A stretch of 38,223 bases of DNA from Chrysochromulina tobinii (GCA_001275005.1 JWZX01002322.1:1-38223); one strand, 5' to 3'; positions 1 through 11,500 are shown, counted from the stretch's first letter. Program-made: numbers and translations. The notes: generated by a model not told the origin, from the sequence alone.

Positions 1-2
1 CC

Positions 3-1703
3 TCGCCCCCACCCATCCCGAGCCCTCCGCCACCTCGGTATCCGCCACGGGTGCCCGCAACCATGCCGCAACGGCCGCCGCCACCTCCGTCCTCGCCGCC
101 GCCCTCGCCCTCTCCGCCGCCGCCCTCGCCCTCTCCGCCGCCGCCCTCGCCCTCGCCGCCGCCGCCCTCGCCCTCGCCGCCGACCGACCCCAGCCCTCCG
201 CCACCGCGGTATCCGCCACCGCGGTATCCGCCACGTGTGCCCTCAGACATGCCGCAACGGCCGCCTTCACCTCCATCATCCCCGCCACCCTCGTTTCCCA
301 TCTCTTTCACCCTTGTCCAACTGTTGAGCGAGGCCAACAGCGCCAAGTCTTTCGAGTTTGGTCTTATCATGCTGGGTGCGGTGTCGGCTCCCCTGGTTGC
401 AGCGATCTGTTTGTATTGCCTGCTTGCATATCTGCGCTGCCTACCAGCTTCGATACTACCTGCTTGCATATCTCCGTTCATTCGCAGACAACGTGGCGAA
501 GAAAAGAAGGAGCAAGTCGGCCGTCCATGCTTGGTGAGCATGCTCCCGCAACCTGAGCCCGAAGAAGTTGTTTCCGGCACGTGTCCGAAGGACTTCAATC
601 TCCTACAGGATACTCCGCCATTATCTCCTTTTTTGAAGGCTGATCCCAGGCATGCGGCAATGCGGTGGCTGAACGAGGCGGAGTCGCCCGCGGAAGATGA
701 GCCAGAAGATGAGCCAGCGCCAGATACTCCTTCGGTTGCTATGACTGCCAGCGAGTCGTCGCGCAACCTGAAGACGAGTTTCAGCTTCTCCCGCCGAGGA
801 TTCGGCTCCTGGCCCTCTAGCTCACAATCGTCTGGTACTGGCTCCGAGCCGAGTGCCGCTGGTCTGGCTGCCCTGGTACGTGCTCGCTCCTTCAAGACAG
901 GGGTTGCTTCGGCGCCGGACGAAGTGGAAAACTACGAGGGCCATCACCTCCATCTCAACCGCCTACTCGGCCCAACATCCCTGTCATCACCCTCGCTCCA
1001 GGCTGCTTCTCCACGCGCGCGAGCGCTCCGTGCTCGATTTGACGCCGAAGCCGATGTCAACTCCATAGCCGACGTCCACCTCGACGCTAAAGCCGACGCG
1101 GACGACGCGGCGGTTCTCGTGGCCTTTGGGCAGCTCGTCGACTATTGGCACGAAACGGAGGCGACAGCGGTGCCCGATCTGCGCGAAGTGGTCGCGCACA
1201 TGAAGAGCTTCCCCGAGGCCAATCAGCCAATGCTCGAAAACGTTGGGGCGCGGGTCCAGCTCAGTCCAGTTCGCCATGGGTCCCGTCGGATGCTCGCGGC
1301 AACGGCTGTCGAAGTGCTCCTCCCTCAGACCATGGAATTCGGCGCTTTGGAGTTCAGGCCATCATCTAATGACCACGGTGAGGGTCAGGCTCCAGCATCC
1401 CCGACGCCGTCTGCCTTGCGCGCTATGGAGGCGCTGGTGGCCGTGCACAGCTGGAAGGTGAGGCGCGCCGGAACACCTGCGTGGAAGTCGAAGCGTGCCG
1501 AGAGCGCTCTTCCCGATGACAGCTGGATCAGGCGCAGGCGCAGGATCAGGCGGCGCGCCGCACTGGACGAGTCGGCCGGATCATCGGCCGGAGCTGTCGA
1601 ATCGGTCGAGGAGGTCGAGGCAGTGGTTGAGGTGCAAGAGGAGATCGAGACCGCAGCCGTTGAAGATGACTCGGACGTCGATGAGCGCTACCTTGAAATT
1701 TAA
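3..1703 (+). CDS. Proline-rich single-pass membrane protein, 5' partial
   Basis: The reading frame is open from the left edge, so the true start lies outside the window. The visible N-terminal part is a polyproline rod of SP4 and SP2 units, interrupted by two related blocks containing PRYPPRVP and MPQRPP; such rods are typical of extracellular hydroxyproline-rich (extensin or pherophorin-like) algal proteins. One hydrophobic segment follows (LIMLGAVSAPLVAAICLYCL, about residues 103-127 counted from the first visible Met), then a basic stretch (RRQRGEEKKEQ). This suggests an outside rod and an inside tail of about 400 residues that is acidic, Ser-rich and without a recognised domain. A 15-bp direct repeat (CCTGCTTGCATATCT) follows the membrane segment. 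Surface-protein function is inferred from composition only. The gene converges on the CLASP-like gene. Confidence 0.6.
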   Translation, partial: SPPPIPSPPPPRYPPRVPATMPQRPPPPPSSPPPSPSPPPPSPSPPPPSPSPPPPSPSPPTDPSPPPPRYPPPRYPPRVPSDMPQRPPSPPSSPPPSFPISFTLVQLLSEANSAKSFEFGLIMLGAVSAPLVAAICLYCLLAYLRCLPASILPACISPFIRRQRGEEKKEQVGRPCLVSMLPQPEPEEVVSGTCPKDFNLLQDTPPLSPFLKADPRHAAMRWLNEAESPAEDEPEDEPAPDTPSVAMTASESSRNLKTSFSFSRRGFGSWPSSSQSSGTGSEPSAAGLAALVRARSFKTGVASAPDEVENYEGHHLHLNRLLGPTSLSSPSLQAASPRARALRARFDAEADVNSIADVHLDAKADADDAAVLVAFGQLVDYWHETEATAVPDLREVVAHMKSFPEANQPMLENVGARVQLSPVRHGSRRMLAATAVEVLLPQTMEFGALEFRPSSNDHGEGQAPASPTPSALRAMEALVAVHSWKVRRAGTPAWKSKRAESALPDDSWIRRRRRIRRRAALDESAGSSAGAVESVEEVEAVVEVQEEIETAAVEDDSDVDERYLEI

Positions 1704-2615
1704 TACTGCGGAGAGTTACTTTGCCATCCAGTGAGCAGGCCTCTTACTTGTTCGCTGTTTCCAGAATGTTTAGCTTTTTCAGTTAATCTTGGCCCTTGAG
1801 ACCGACGGCACAGTAGGAGGCTTCAGGAATGGTCTGTCGCGTGTCGCAGGTCTGGGTCGCGGCACGCGCGACGCGCGTGTCGCGTTCGCACTATATAGTC
1901 CTCTGAACCATAGGAGTCCTCTGAACATCGCTCATCGGATAACGCGGACGCGACGCTCGTAACTCGGCCAACTCGCATGCAAACTCGGCAGGTTCCTCGC
2001 TGGGTACTTTCCGACTCGTACCTCACCGCGTTCTTATAATTATAATCTGGCGGTATCGGTATGCACCGGGTCGCGGCTCCGGGACTAACGGCGATCGGGT
2101 CGCGGCTTCGAGTCGCGGCTTACGTCGCGGGTCCGGCTTCGTGGCTCAGTCCCGAGCAAGCTGCAAGGCGCGCGAAGGGATTTTATATTAACGCCCGGTC
2201 CCCGGACGTGGGAGCTCGCAGCTCGGAGCAGCGGGGTTCGACGCGCGACCGGACGTCCGCGTTAAAAAACAAGCTACCGCGTACCCTTCTTACCCGTCGC
2301 GCGGGCAATGGCATAGCGAGCATTTCATCCCCAGACGCCACAAAACTAACGCACTCTTCTCGCTCCGCTCCGGCGCGCGATCGCTTGGGGATCTGCACAC
2401 ACGCACCCCGCGCCGGAGCGGAGCCGGAGGGAGTCGCTCCCCGCGACCGCCCCTCCGCCGCGCCACACTCTGCATATATGCATATATCCTTCCGCGAGCT
2501 TGCCTCGCTTGGGCCCCAACTACTTTCGAGCAGGAAGTGGTCCGCAAACGAGCACGTCCCACGCGTGAGAAGAGCCTCCCTCCACCGTAATCTACTTGCC
2601 CGGCGCCATAAGGAG
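1704..2615. other. Intergenic, convergent 3' ends
   Basis: This 0.9-kb gap separates the 3' ends of the proline-rich gene and the CLASP-like gene. It holds AT-richer patches (near 1890 and 2035-2055), short repeats of AGTCCTCTGAAC near 1900-1925, several GTCGCGG units at 2070-2135 and a TGCATATATGCATATA stretch near 2470. Open frames on both strands here have no domain and look like GC-driven noise. I see no RNA gene. Confidence 0.5.
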
Positions 2616-5600
2616 TCAAATACCCGTGCTTGTGCTCTGGCGCGAGCGGCATGAAAGCAGCTTCGAGCGCATGCGCTGGTTCTCGGCCACGATGTTGTCC
2701 ACGTAGGCGTTGCACGCGGCGAGCAGGTCGACGACGTCGCCCGCCTCCTCGGGCATGCCTGGTGAGGGCGGCGTTCGCGGCATGGCGCCAGCCCACCCGA
2801 TGGCCGAGCCGCGCGTCGACAGCGGATGCGAGGGCGACGGCGGAGAGGCGAGCGAGCGAGGGGCGCCGGGCGGCACGGTCGACATGATCGACGTCCCATC
2901 GAGACGCGCGCGCGGGGGCAGCATGTTGTGCAGCCCCGCGGCGGCGGGGCGTCCTACGTCACGTACGTGACTCGACGGCGCGCCCGCCGCAGCGGCCGCC
3001 GCAGTAGCGCCGAATGGTGCGGCGCCGTCGCTCCCTGTTGGCTGCAGCAACGTGTCGTCGTCGGACGACTCAGCCGGCGGCAGCGCGGGTAGATCGCCCA
3101 GCGCGAGTGATGCTATCGGCGCGCCGCCGCCACGCTCGATCCCGTAGCGCAGCGGCGCACCCACAGCGTCCTCGTGGGCACCCACAGCGTCCTTGGCGCG
3201 CAGAGCCTTGAGGAGCATCTCTCGTTTGGCAGCCTCGGCTTCGGCCGCCCGACGCGCCCCCTCGGCCACCTGCAGCTGGCGCGCGTGCATCAGCTGAGCG
3301 GACGCAGCGCGCTCCACCTCAGGGCGTGCGAGCTCCGCCTGGCGCGCCGCCCGCTCCAGCTGCGTCGCCGCGCGCTCGGCCTCGGCGCGCGCGCGCTCGG
3401 CCTCGGCGCGCGCGCGCTCGGCCTCGGCCTTGTACTGCGCGCTCTCGGCCCGCGCGGCGAGGAGGTCGGCGTCGCGCTGCCCAAGCTGCTGCCGGTGCCG
3501 CTCGAGCGCGAGCACCGAGCGCTCCTCGAGGCGCCCAAGCTGCTCGGCGTGCTCCTGCTCGAGCCGCTCCATGTGCACCGCCACCTCGGCGGCCACCTCG
3601 GCCGCCACGTGCGCCGCGTGCGCTTCGTGCCGCGACGCCTCGAGCGCTGCCTCGGCCGCCTCAAGCGCTGCCTCACGCTGCGCCACCTCGGCCTCTCGCG
3701 CCTCCGCCTCCCGCTCGCGCTGTGCCACCGACTGGCGCTGGTGCTCGAGCACCCGCTCGCGTGCCTTGAGGTTGGCATCGGCGTTCGAGCCGCTCACGCA
3801 CGCCGCGTGAAGCTGTTGGCAGCGGGCCTCGAGCTGGGAGACCTTCGCGCGCGTCGTCGCGAGCTCGGCATTCGTCGCCTCCGCCTCGCGCCGGAGCTCG
3901 ACGTCCCGCTTGGCCAGGGCACGCACCTTGGACTGCAACTGTGACGCGCTTGCCTGGCTGCGCCCCAGCTCGGCTTCTAGAGCTGCCACGCGCGACTCCG
4001 CCTCACGCACGCGCACCAACGAGCGCTCTGCCGGCGGCGTCCCGGGCGGCCGCGGCGGCGAGCGTACCGGTGGTGGCAGCGGCAGCGGCAGCGGCGGCGG
4101 CAGCGGCGCGTTGAGCACCGCGGCGACGGCGAGCTGCGCCGATTGCGGAATTTGTCGGGGCATGGGCGCAGGCAGGCGCGACGAGGCGGCGGTGCTCGAG
4201 GCGGCGGCGCTCGAGGCGGCAACCGACGAGGCGGCGGCAGACGAGACGGCGGCACCGCGGCCACCCTTGCCAACGGCCGCAGCAGCCCGCGGGCCGAAAC
4301 CGCCAAGGGCAACGGCCGTGACGGGCGCCATGCCAGGCGCATTCAACCCCGTCGGACCACCCCCTTGACCTGCCGCCGCGCCTGCCGCCGCGCCGCCGTG
4401 CCCCCTCCCGCCCCCTCCCGGAGGATGGGCGGCAGGAGCAGCGGGCGGCGTAAAGTCGAGCTGTGAAGTCGAGCTGTGAAGTCGCGTAAAGTCGAGCCAG
4501 GCGTCTGGATCGGCACCCAGCCCGGCGCCCCTCTCGCTCTCGAGACCCGCGCAACCGTCGCCAGTCCCCGGGCTGAGGACCGCCACGGGCAGCTCAGCCA
4601 CGTGCACAGTCACGGGCAGCTCAGCCACGTGCACAGTCACGGGCAGGGGCGGGGCTGCCCGCGAATGCGCCCTCGAGGAGGCAACGGCGCTGACATGCTC
4701 CTCGACTGCTTCATGGGCGGAGGCGAGGCCCTGCTGCTCCACCGCCTCGGCCTCCGCCAGTGCCGCCTCCGCTACCGCCTCAGCCTCTGCCAGGGCTGCC
4801 TCTGCTTCGAACTCCGCTTCCGCCTCCGCCAGGAGGGCAGCCGCCGCCTCTGCCTCTGCCGCTTCTAACTCCGCCTCCGCCTCCGCCTCCGCCTCCGCCT
4901 CCGCCTTCGCCTCCGCCTCTGCCGCCGCCGCCGCCTCTGCCGCCGCCTCCGCATATGCCGCCGCCCCCGCTGCTGCCGCCGCCGCCTTTTCGCGTTCGAG
5001 AGCCGCCGTCATCGCCGCCTCCTCCCTTTCGTCCGCCAGCTCGTCCCCTGCTTCGGCGGGACCGCCATCCTGATCGTCATAGCCCACCTCCCACGCATCC
5101 TCATCCCCACCCGTGCGAGCTCCAACCTCGCCCGTGCGAGCTCCAACCTCGCCCGTGCGAGCTCCAACCTCGCCCGTGCGAGCTCCAACCTCGCCCGTGC
5201 GAGCTCCAACCGCCGCGTCCTCCTCGCCATACTCTTCGCGGTACTCTCGTCCGTCCTCGTGGCCGTCCACCTCGTGCGAATCGCCACCCTCGTCAGCATA
5301 GCCGCCCTGAGCGAACGCGTAGCTTGCCGCCTCTGCCTCCTCTGCAGCCTCCTCGGCCGCCTCGGCCACGGACAGCACGCGCGAGGCCGCGGTGCTCGCC
5401 GACAGCGCCGTGGTGGGTACCGCCGACAGCGGGCGCACCACACCAGTACCAGTGGGGAGGGTCATGGCCTTGTCCGGTCGCTGCGGCGCCTTTGCATGCG
5501 TGGCAGGCGCGGCGGCGGGGGGAGCAGGCGGCGCGGTGGCGGGCAGGGCGGCGACGGGCGCGAGCGGCGCCGCTAGTCGCTCAGCAGAAGCCTCGGCCGT

Positions 5601-6009
5601 CCTCGCCGGCCCTCGACTGTGTGGCTGCGCCGCGGGCGCCGCGGGCGCCGTCGGCGGTGGACGGCGCTCGCGCCCCAGCGGCGCGGCATCGTGCTCGTCC
5701 TCATCCGCTTCGGTACCCTGAGCGTCGTCCGTCGGGGGAGGTACGTAGGGCGTGGAGTCCCACTCGGGCCGCTCCTCGTGTTGCGGCGCCCCCTCCTCAA
5801 GCACCGGCGGCCCCTCGAAGATCTCCACGGCGAAGTCGGCGCCGCCGCCCCCCGCGCTCGCGCCCACCCTCTCCCTGGCGCGCGCACGGTCGGCCAGCCA
5901 CGGACGCTCCATCCGCGGCGTTGGCCGTGGGCGCGGAAGGGCCGCGGGCTGCTGGGTCGCCGGCGTGGCGAGCGATGCGGCCGTCCGACCGAGCGAAAGG
6001 CGCGAGCCT

Positions 6010-6047
<38 letters not shown>

Positions 6048-8444
6048 GCCGCCGCCGCCTCCTCCAGGCCACTCTGCGCCGGCGCCGCCTGCCATCTCGG
6101 AAGCGAGTCCGCTCCTCGGGGCGGCAGCCGCATGCGGGGTGCGCGTGTGAGGCTCCCCCAGTGACGCACGCGCGGCACCGCCGCCGCCCAACACGGCGCC
6201 CAAGCTCGAGCGCGCCGCCTTGAGCACAGGCCGTTCGGACGCCATCCCCGCCGCCAGCACGCGCAGCGCAGACGGAGGCAGCCGCTCCCGCAGCCGCGCG
6301 CCCCTCGGCGGCCACCGGCCCTCGAAGGCGAGGAAGGCGGCGCGAGCGGCGGTGCGCACCTGTGGGGAGAGGAGCGGGCGTCGTGGTGAGCACGTGCATG
6401 CATCGCAGAGGAAGGCGGCGCGAGCGGCGGTGCGCACCTCGGAGCCAGCATCGGTGAGCGCCTTAGTGAGCATCGGCTCGACGTCGGCGAGGTAGTCGTC
6501 GACGCCGGGCGCTGTGAAGGTGGCGAGGATCACCTCGAGATACAGGGCGCAGCGCGCGCGCAGCGGCGGGCCGCTGTCCGACGCGGAGACGCCCGCGAGG
6601 ATGGATGGGAGGATCGCGGGAGATTTGACGAAGTGCAGCAGCTGCCGAATGCACTGGTCCGCCGCGTCGGCGATGACGGCCACGGTGACGCGCAACACAC
6701 GCACGAGCGCGGGCATCAGGTCGATGGCACTCTCCCGGAACGAAGGGCCGAGCACGCGCGCGCCCTCCGCGATCACGTCACACGCGAGCTTGACGCACTT
6801 GGACCGAAGGTCCGTGAGCTGCAGCGAGAGAGGCTCGACCATGTGCGTGTGGAAGAGCAGCCCGAACGTGGGAAGCCGCGCCGCGCTGCCGAGCAGGAGC
6901 CCGTGGACGCGCCGCATCGCTGCCGCGCGCTCCTGCCACGCGCCGTCCTGGCGCAGCGGCCGGCGCAGCTCGCGCGCGAGCTCGCGCAGCTCGCGCGTCG
7001 CCTCCTCCGTCGAGCCGACCCGCACGGGCGATGGCGGATGCGTGTACTCGCCCTCCGCCGCCGCGAGCGACTTGCGCCGGCTGGTCGCGGGCGCGCCATG
7101 TGGAGCACTTGCATGCGCGCTAGCCGCGTCGGGGCGGGAGGGCGCGCCGATCGAGTGGCGGCGAGCGGCCGACGGCGGCGCCACCGACGAGGGCTGCGGC
7201 ACCGGCAGCGGCGGTGGCTCGTCCCGAACGTCGTCCCGAGCGTCCCAGTCGCCCCAGCCCGCCGCCGGTGAGAGGCCGGCGCCGCCCATGTGCAACGTCC
7301 CCAGCGGCGGCAGCTCGGCGCTCTCCGCTGGCACGGGCGGCGGAGCGGACAAGGCGTGAGGGTGGAAGGGGTGATGTGCGCCCAACACGGCGCCAGTGGC
7401 CGCATAGGGCTGTGCGGCATCGACGGTAGCCGCGAGGGCCGCCGCCATCGTCTGCGAGAGAGTAGCGCCGCTGCCCCCAGGCAAGCTCTGCCTCGATGGC
7501 AGCGGCGTCGAGGGCGCAGAGAGCGTGCTCGGGGCGCCGTGGGGCGCGTAGCGCGGCGTGGCGTGGCCGCTGCCCTCGCCACCGCCACCCCGACCACCTC
7601 GCGATGGCGGCGGCGGCGGCGGCGCAGGCGGCGGCGGCGGCGGCGGGTAGGCCACATGAAGCGGCGGCAGGTAGGGTGCGACGCCGCGATCATGCTCATC
7701 GAGACGCGCGAGCACGAGGCGCATCGCGCCGCGTGGCACGTCTACCGGCGCCGCCGCCGCGGTCAGCTGTTCACGGAACATGGGGATGCCGGTGGCATGC
7801 ACCTCTTGCAGCAACGCGAGGGCCGCCTGCGCCGGGAGCGAGGCGGCGTCGTCGAGCAGCCTGAGGATAGTCGGCAGCTCCTTGATGCAGGCGGTGGGCA
7901 GCTCCATGCCAGGCGGCGGGTCGCGTTGGTGCAAGGCGTGCGTGAGCAGCAGCAGCACCGCCTCGCGCACGCGCACGCTCCGGCCGAGCACCGCCTTCGA
8001 GAGCATCGCCGGCACAACGACCGACGCGCGCACGACGGTGAGCAGCTCAAGCAGCGCGCGCGCTGCGAGCGTGCGCACGCCCATATCATTGTCGGCGAGC
8101 CGCTCCGCCAGGTGCGGCACTACTTGATCGAGCGATGAGCGCAGCGCGCTGCCACACTTGTGCAGCAGCGCCGGAAGCGGCCGCAGCACATTCTGCCGCA
8201 CGAGCACACTTCCCGCCGTGCGGTGGTGCGTGAGTGCAGAGAGGATGGAATCGAGCTCCTGCGCACGCGAGAGCAGCAGCGGGGCTGTCAGCAGCAGCCG
8301 GCACCCCGGGAACCGGCGCACCCGGCGCACCTTGGGGCTGGGAACGCTGAATTCATTGCGCTCGAGCAGGGCCAGCCCGCGCTCGCGCTGCTCCGGAACC
8401 TTGGAATTTATGAGCGACATGACGGCTGTCAGGTTGGTCGACAT
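2616..8444 (-). CDS. CLASP-like microtubule-associated protein (TOG arrays plus coiled coil)
   Basis: Exons are 8444-8331, 8258-6438 and 6359-2616, giving about 1892 residues after removal of two introns that are open in frame. The N-terminus carries HEAT/TOG-like helices (residues about 1-200). A second array at about 450-690 resembles the CLASP N-terminal domain, with the motif W-x-ER-x3-MRR and regularly spaced helices up to AAFLAFEGRW. CLASP proteins bind tubulin and stabilise microtubule plus ends; that role is inferred from family. The middle is low complexity: poly-Ala, Pro-rich and Glu/Ala-rich, with short tandem repeats. The region from about 4040 down to 3200 encodes a long Ala/Glu/Arg coiled coil. 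The ATG at 8444 is the first Met and the N-terminal helix array starts right after it. The protein is longer than animal CLASPs because of the low-complexity middle. A generic TOG/coiled-coil protein is the alternative. Confidence 0.7.
3200..4040 (-). other. Coiled-coil-coding segment of CLASP-like gene
   Basis: The translated minus strand here is almost continuous heptad-like Glu/Ala/Arg/Leu sequence, beginning near ERSLVRVREAESRVAALEAE and including tandem RAEAERA units. It likely mediates dimerisation or cargo binding of the CLASP-like protein. Seen directly as sequence periodicity; function inferred. Confidence 0.6.
4584..4637 (-). repeat. 27-bp coding tandem repeat x2
   Basis: Two adjacent copies of a 27-bp unit (4584-4610 and 4611-4637) encode the nonapeptide VTVHVAELP twice in the low-complexity middle of the CLASP-like protein. 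The third, partial copy has diverged. The unit is a whole number of codons, so the frame is kept. Confidence 0.85.
5110..5214 (-). repeat. 21-bp coding minisatellite x5
   Basis: Five near-identical 21-bp units in tandem (starting at 5110, 5131, 5152, 5173 and 5194) encode the heptapeptide GARTGEV repeatedly inside the CLASP-like protein. Four units are exact and the last is slightly changed. Copy number is probably variable between strains because the array is so uniform. Confidence 0.9.
6360..6437 (-). other. Introner-like intron in CLASP-like gene (78 bp)
   Basis: Read on the minus strand, the intron begins GTGCGCACC and ends CCCCACAG. Its first 30 bases (6437-6408) are an exact copy of the first 30 bases of the next exon (6359-6330), and its last 45 bases are the shared tail also found in the filamin-like gene. 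The intron is 26 codons long and stop-free, so unspliced RNA would insert 26 residues between two copies of VRTAARAAFL. Splicing restores one copy inside the TOG helix array. The upstream exon ends GAG, a typical AG|GT proto-splice site. Confidence 0.85.
8259..8330 (-). other. Intron 1 of CLASP-like gene (72 bp)
   Basis: On the minus strand the donor is CCCAAG|GTGCGC and the acceptor GCGTGCGCAG|GAGCTC. Phase 0, 24 codons, no stop. Removal joins NEFSVPSPK to ELDSILSAL, removing a basic/hydrophobic insertion from a helical array. No exon duplication and no shared tail are seen here, so it is not one of the introner-like copies. Confidence 0.7.
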
Positions 8445-8553
8445 GGTGGCGGGCCGTCAATGAGAGCGGAGAGTGAGCCACGACTGGTGTGCCATCATCT
8501 TTGCGTAGAAGCGCCTCGCGGGCACAGCTACCGGGCACAGCTACCGGTCGTAC
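8445..8553. promoter_or_regulatory. Shared head-to-head 5' region of CLASP-like and filamin-like genes
   Basis: Only 109 bp separate the two start codons, so the 5' UTRs and promoters of both genes must share this interval or overlap coding sequence. It contains a perfect tandem duplication of a 13-bp unit CGGGCACAGCTAC (8519-8531 and 8532-8544). No TATA box is obvious. A bidirectional promoter is inferred from geometry. Confidence 0.45.
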
Positions 8554-11500
8554 ATGATGTCGGGTTGGGTCGCTGGGACCCCTGTCCAACCCTTCAGTGA
8601 GCTGCTCGACCGCATCGAAGACCTTCTTGGAGAGGATCGTGGGAGCGTCCGGGACAGCTGTGCGACGCAAGTGTTCAGCTATAGCCAGCCGCCGAGCCGG
8701 CAATCGCACCGTACTCCCCCGCCTCCGCCTCCGCCACCGCCCTCTCAGCCCAACTCACGGAGTTGGGCGGCGCCAGTGGCCACGCCAGCGCCACGCAACC
8801 AGCCGCCGCTGACGCCTCGAAACAAGCCGCCCTCAAAGCCTACGCCCGCGCCGTCCCACCCGCCTGCCGCTGCAGCTCCGACCACCACGCCGCGATGGCA
8901 GCCTCCTCCAGTGCCTCCAGCTCCTCTGACTGCAGCAGCACCGCCGTCACGACCGCCGCCGCCGCCGCCGCCGCCGCCACCGGCGCCTCCACTCACGCCC
9001 TTGGTCACGCACGGCCTGACCTCCCACCGCACCTCCGTGGCGTTCGGTGGCGCGCTCGAGCGTTGCTACGTGCACCGACCGTCGTTCGTGACGGTGCAGG
9101 CGCGCGACGCCTCGGGCGTCAACTGCCGCGTGGGCGGCGACAACTTCAGCGTGAAGCTGCGCGGGCCGATCAAGGACCTGGTCGCGAGCGTGCACGACCG
9201 CGACGACGGCACGTACGTCGCCGAGTTCACGGCGCCCGTGACGGGCGAGTACGCGCTTCTCGTGCTGCTCGACGGCCGTCACATCCACGGCTCGCCTTTT
9301 GTGCTCCGCGTTGGATCCGGCGCGGCGCATGGACCGAGCTGCGTGCTGCTCGAGGCGGCGGGCGAGAAGGGCGGCTTTCCTTCTCGTGCCCACGACGGCG
9401 TCGCGCCCTCGTCCGCACCGCTCACAAGCCCCCGCCCGCCGCTCGTTGCGGGGGTTGAGATGCGATTCGTGCTTGAGGCCCACGACGAGCGCGGCGGGCG
9501 GATCACACATGGGGGCGAGCATGTGCAGGCGTGGCTGCAGCCGGCGCCCGACGCGCAGCCCGCGGCGGTCGCGTCGCTCGTTGGTGGGCCGCACGCGCGC
9601 GCGCCGCCCGAGCTAGCCATCGACGACCGTGGCGACGGCACGTACCTGGTTCGGCTGCGCGTGTACGTGGCAGGCCCGTACGAATTACACGTGCTGCTTG
9701 GCGCGCGTGCGGCGGAGGAGCGCATCGGGGGCACGCCGCTCGCGCTGCGCGTGGTGCCCGGTCCGGCGTGCGCGCCCGCGACGACGCTCCACGTGCTCTC
9801 GCCCTCGGGCGTGCCGATGCCGCACGGCACGCCCTTTGCGCCCGTTCACGCGGGCGTGGAGACGTCCTTCATGCTGCTCGCGAACGACTCGTACGGCAAC
9901 GCCTGCGGGCGCGGCGGCGGGCGCTTCGAGATGGCGGTGGAGCACAGCACGAGCGCGGACGCGCGGGATGACTTTTTCGTGGCGACCGATCTCGTCGATC
10001 ACGCCGATGGCCGTTACAGCGGCAGCCTGCGCGCGGGACGCGCGGGCGAGGCGTTGCTTCGAGTGACCCTCGATGGCGCGCCGATAGGGACGCCATTCAT
10101 CGTGCCGATCGTGCCAGGCCCGACGTGCGCCGCGTGCTGCCGCGTGCGCGTCGCGCGGGCGTCGCTCGACGCCCACGCGGATCCACACCGATGGGCCGCG
10201 CTGCATGCATCGGCGCCGTTGGGCAAGGGAGCCGCGCTGGGGTGCCCACCACAACGCGTTGGCCAGCCGGCCGGCGCTGGAAGAGGGTTTGGAGCCGCGG
10301 GCATGTCGCCCTCGGCGCCGCTTCCACAGCTCACGATGGGTGTGGGCGAGACGGCGGAGGCGCTCATCGAGGCGTACGATGCGTACGGGAACCCACGCGG
10401 TCGAGGTGCGCTGACGGGCACAGAATGGCCTCTGAATGCCGCTGAGTGCCTCTGAGAGTGCCTCGGGCTGCTCTCTGAGCGCCTCAGAATGCCTCTTGAG
10501 TGCCTCTGGATTGACTCTTGATTGCCCTCTTGAGTGCCGCTGATTGCCTCTTGAGTGCCTCTGAGTGCCTCCTGAGCGCCTCTGACGGCCACCGTCCCTT
10601 CGCCCCCATCATCAGGCGGTGACACGTGGCACCTCGAGATCAACGGCCCTCAAGGTGCGGGTAATGCCCAGCACGGCGCGGGTAATGCCCAGCACGGCGC
10701 GGGCGGTGCCCAGCACGGCGCGGGCGCGTCCCACTCGATCCTCGATCGTGGCGATGGCACCTACGTACTGAGCCTCACCTGTCGTGTGGCCGGCGAGCAC
10801 GTCGCCCACGTGGGCCTATGGAGCTCTCCGAGGGCACCCGCCGAGGACGCTGCCGTCTCGGGCCGGCTGGACCCAGGTACGCTGCCGTACCAGCTGCAGC
10901 CAGTCACGCCCGTCGCACGGGCGGCGCCCAACACGGCGCCGGCAGTTTCGGCGCAGCCGCAGCTCCACTGGTTACCTCACGCACCGCTGCGCTTGCTGGC
11001 GACGCCCCAGGCGCTCACAGCTGCATGCACGATCGTGTGGCCGCGCCCGCCGCCGCCGGTGCAGGCAGGCGAGCCGATCGAGCTGCTGCTGCGTGCGACG
11101 GATCCATGGGGCAATCCGGTCGGCTCTCTGGGCGGCGCGACCGCGGTGCTCGAGAGGCTCGCAGATCTCGATCTGCAGCCACTCACCCTGCTGCAGCCGC
11201 GGCGCGCCGTCCTGGGCGCGGGCACGGCCGCCGAGGACGATGCGGACGACCTCGCGCGCCGTTACATCCCCTGCGAGCTGCACCGCGGGGGCTTCGTCCG
11301 GGAAGGCGCCCGGGACGGCGCCCGGGACGGCGCCCGGGACGGCGCCCGGGACGGCGTCCGGGACGGCGCCCTGGACGACGACACGTACTTCGAACCGGAG
11401 TCGAGCGCGCGTTCGATAGGCTGGAGTGAGCTGCGGCTGCGCGCCTTCCCCACACGCGTCGGTCTCTACCTGCCGCTCCTCACCGTGCATGGTCAGCCCT

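Noticed and set aside
2061-2654. Open frame in the first intergenic region
   Set aside because: No motif, strongly biased to Arg/Ala/Ser, and overlaps other spurious frames on the opposite strand.
4760-6223. Long Pro/Arg-rich open frame on the plus strand opposite the CLASP-like gene
   Set aside because: It is antisense to low-complexity Ala/Glu and poly-Ala coding sequence; the composition follows directly from GCC-rich DNA and no domain is present.
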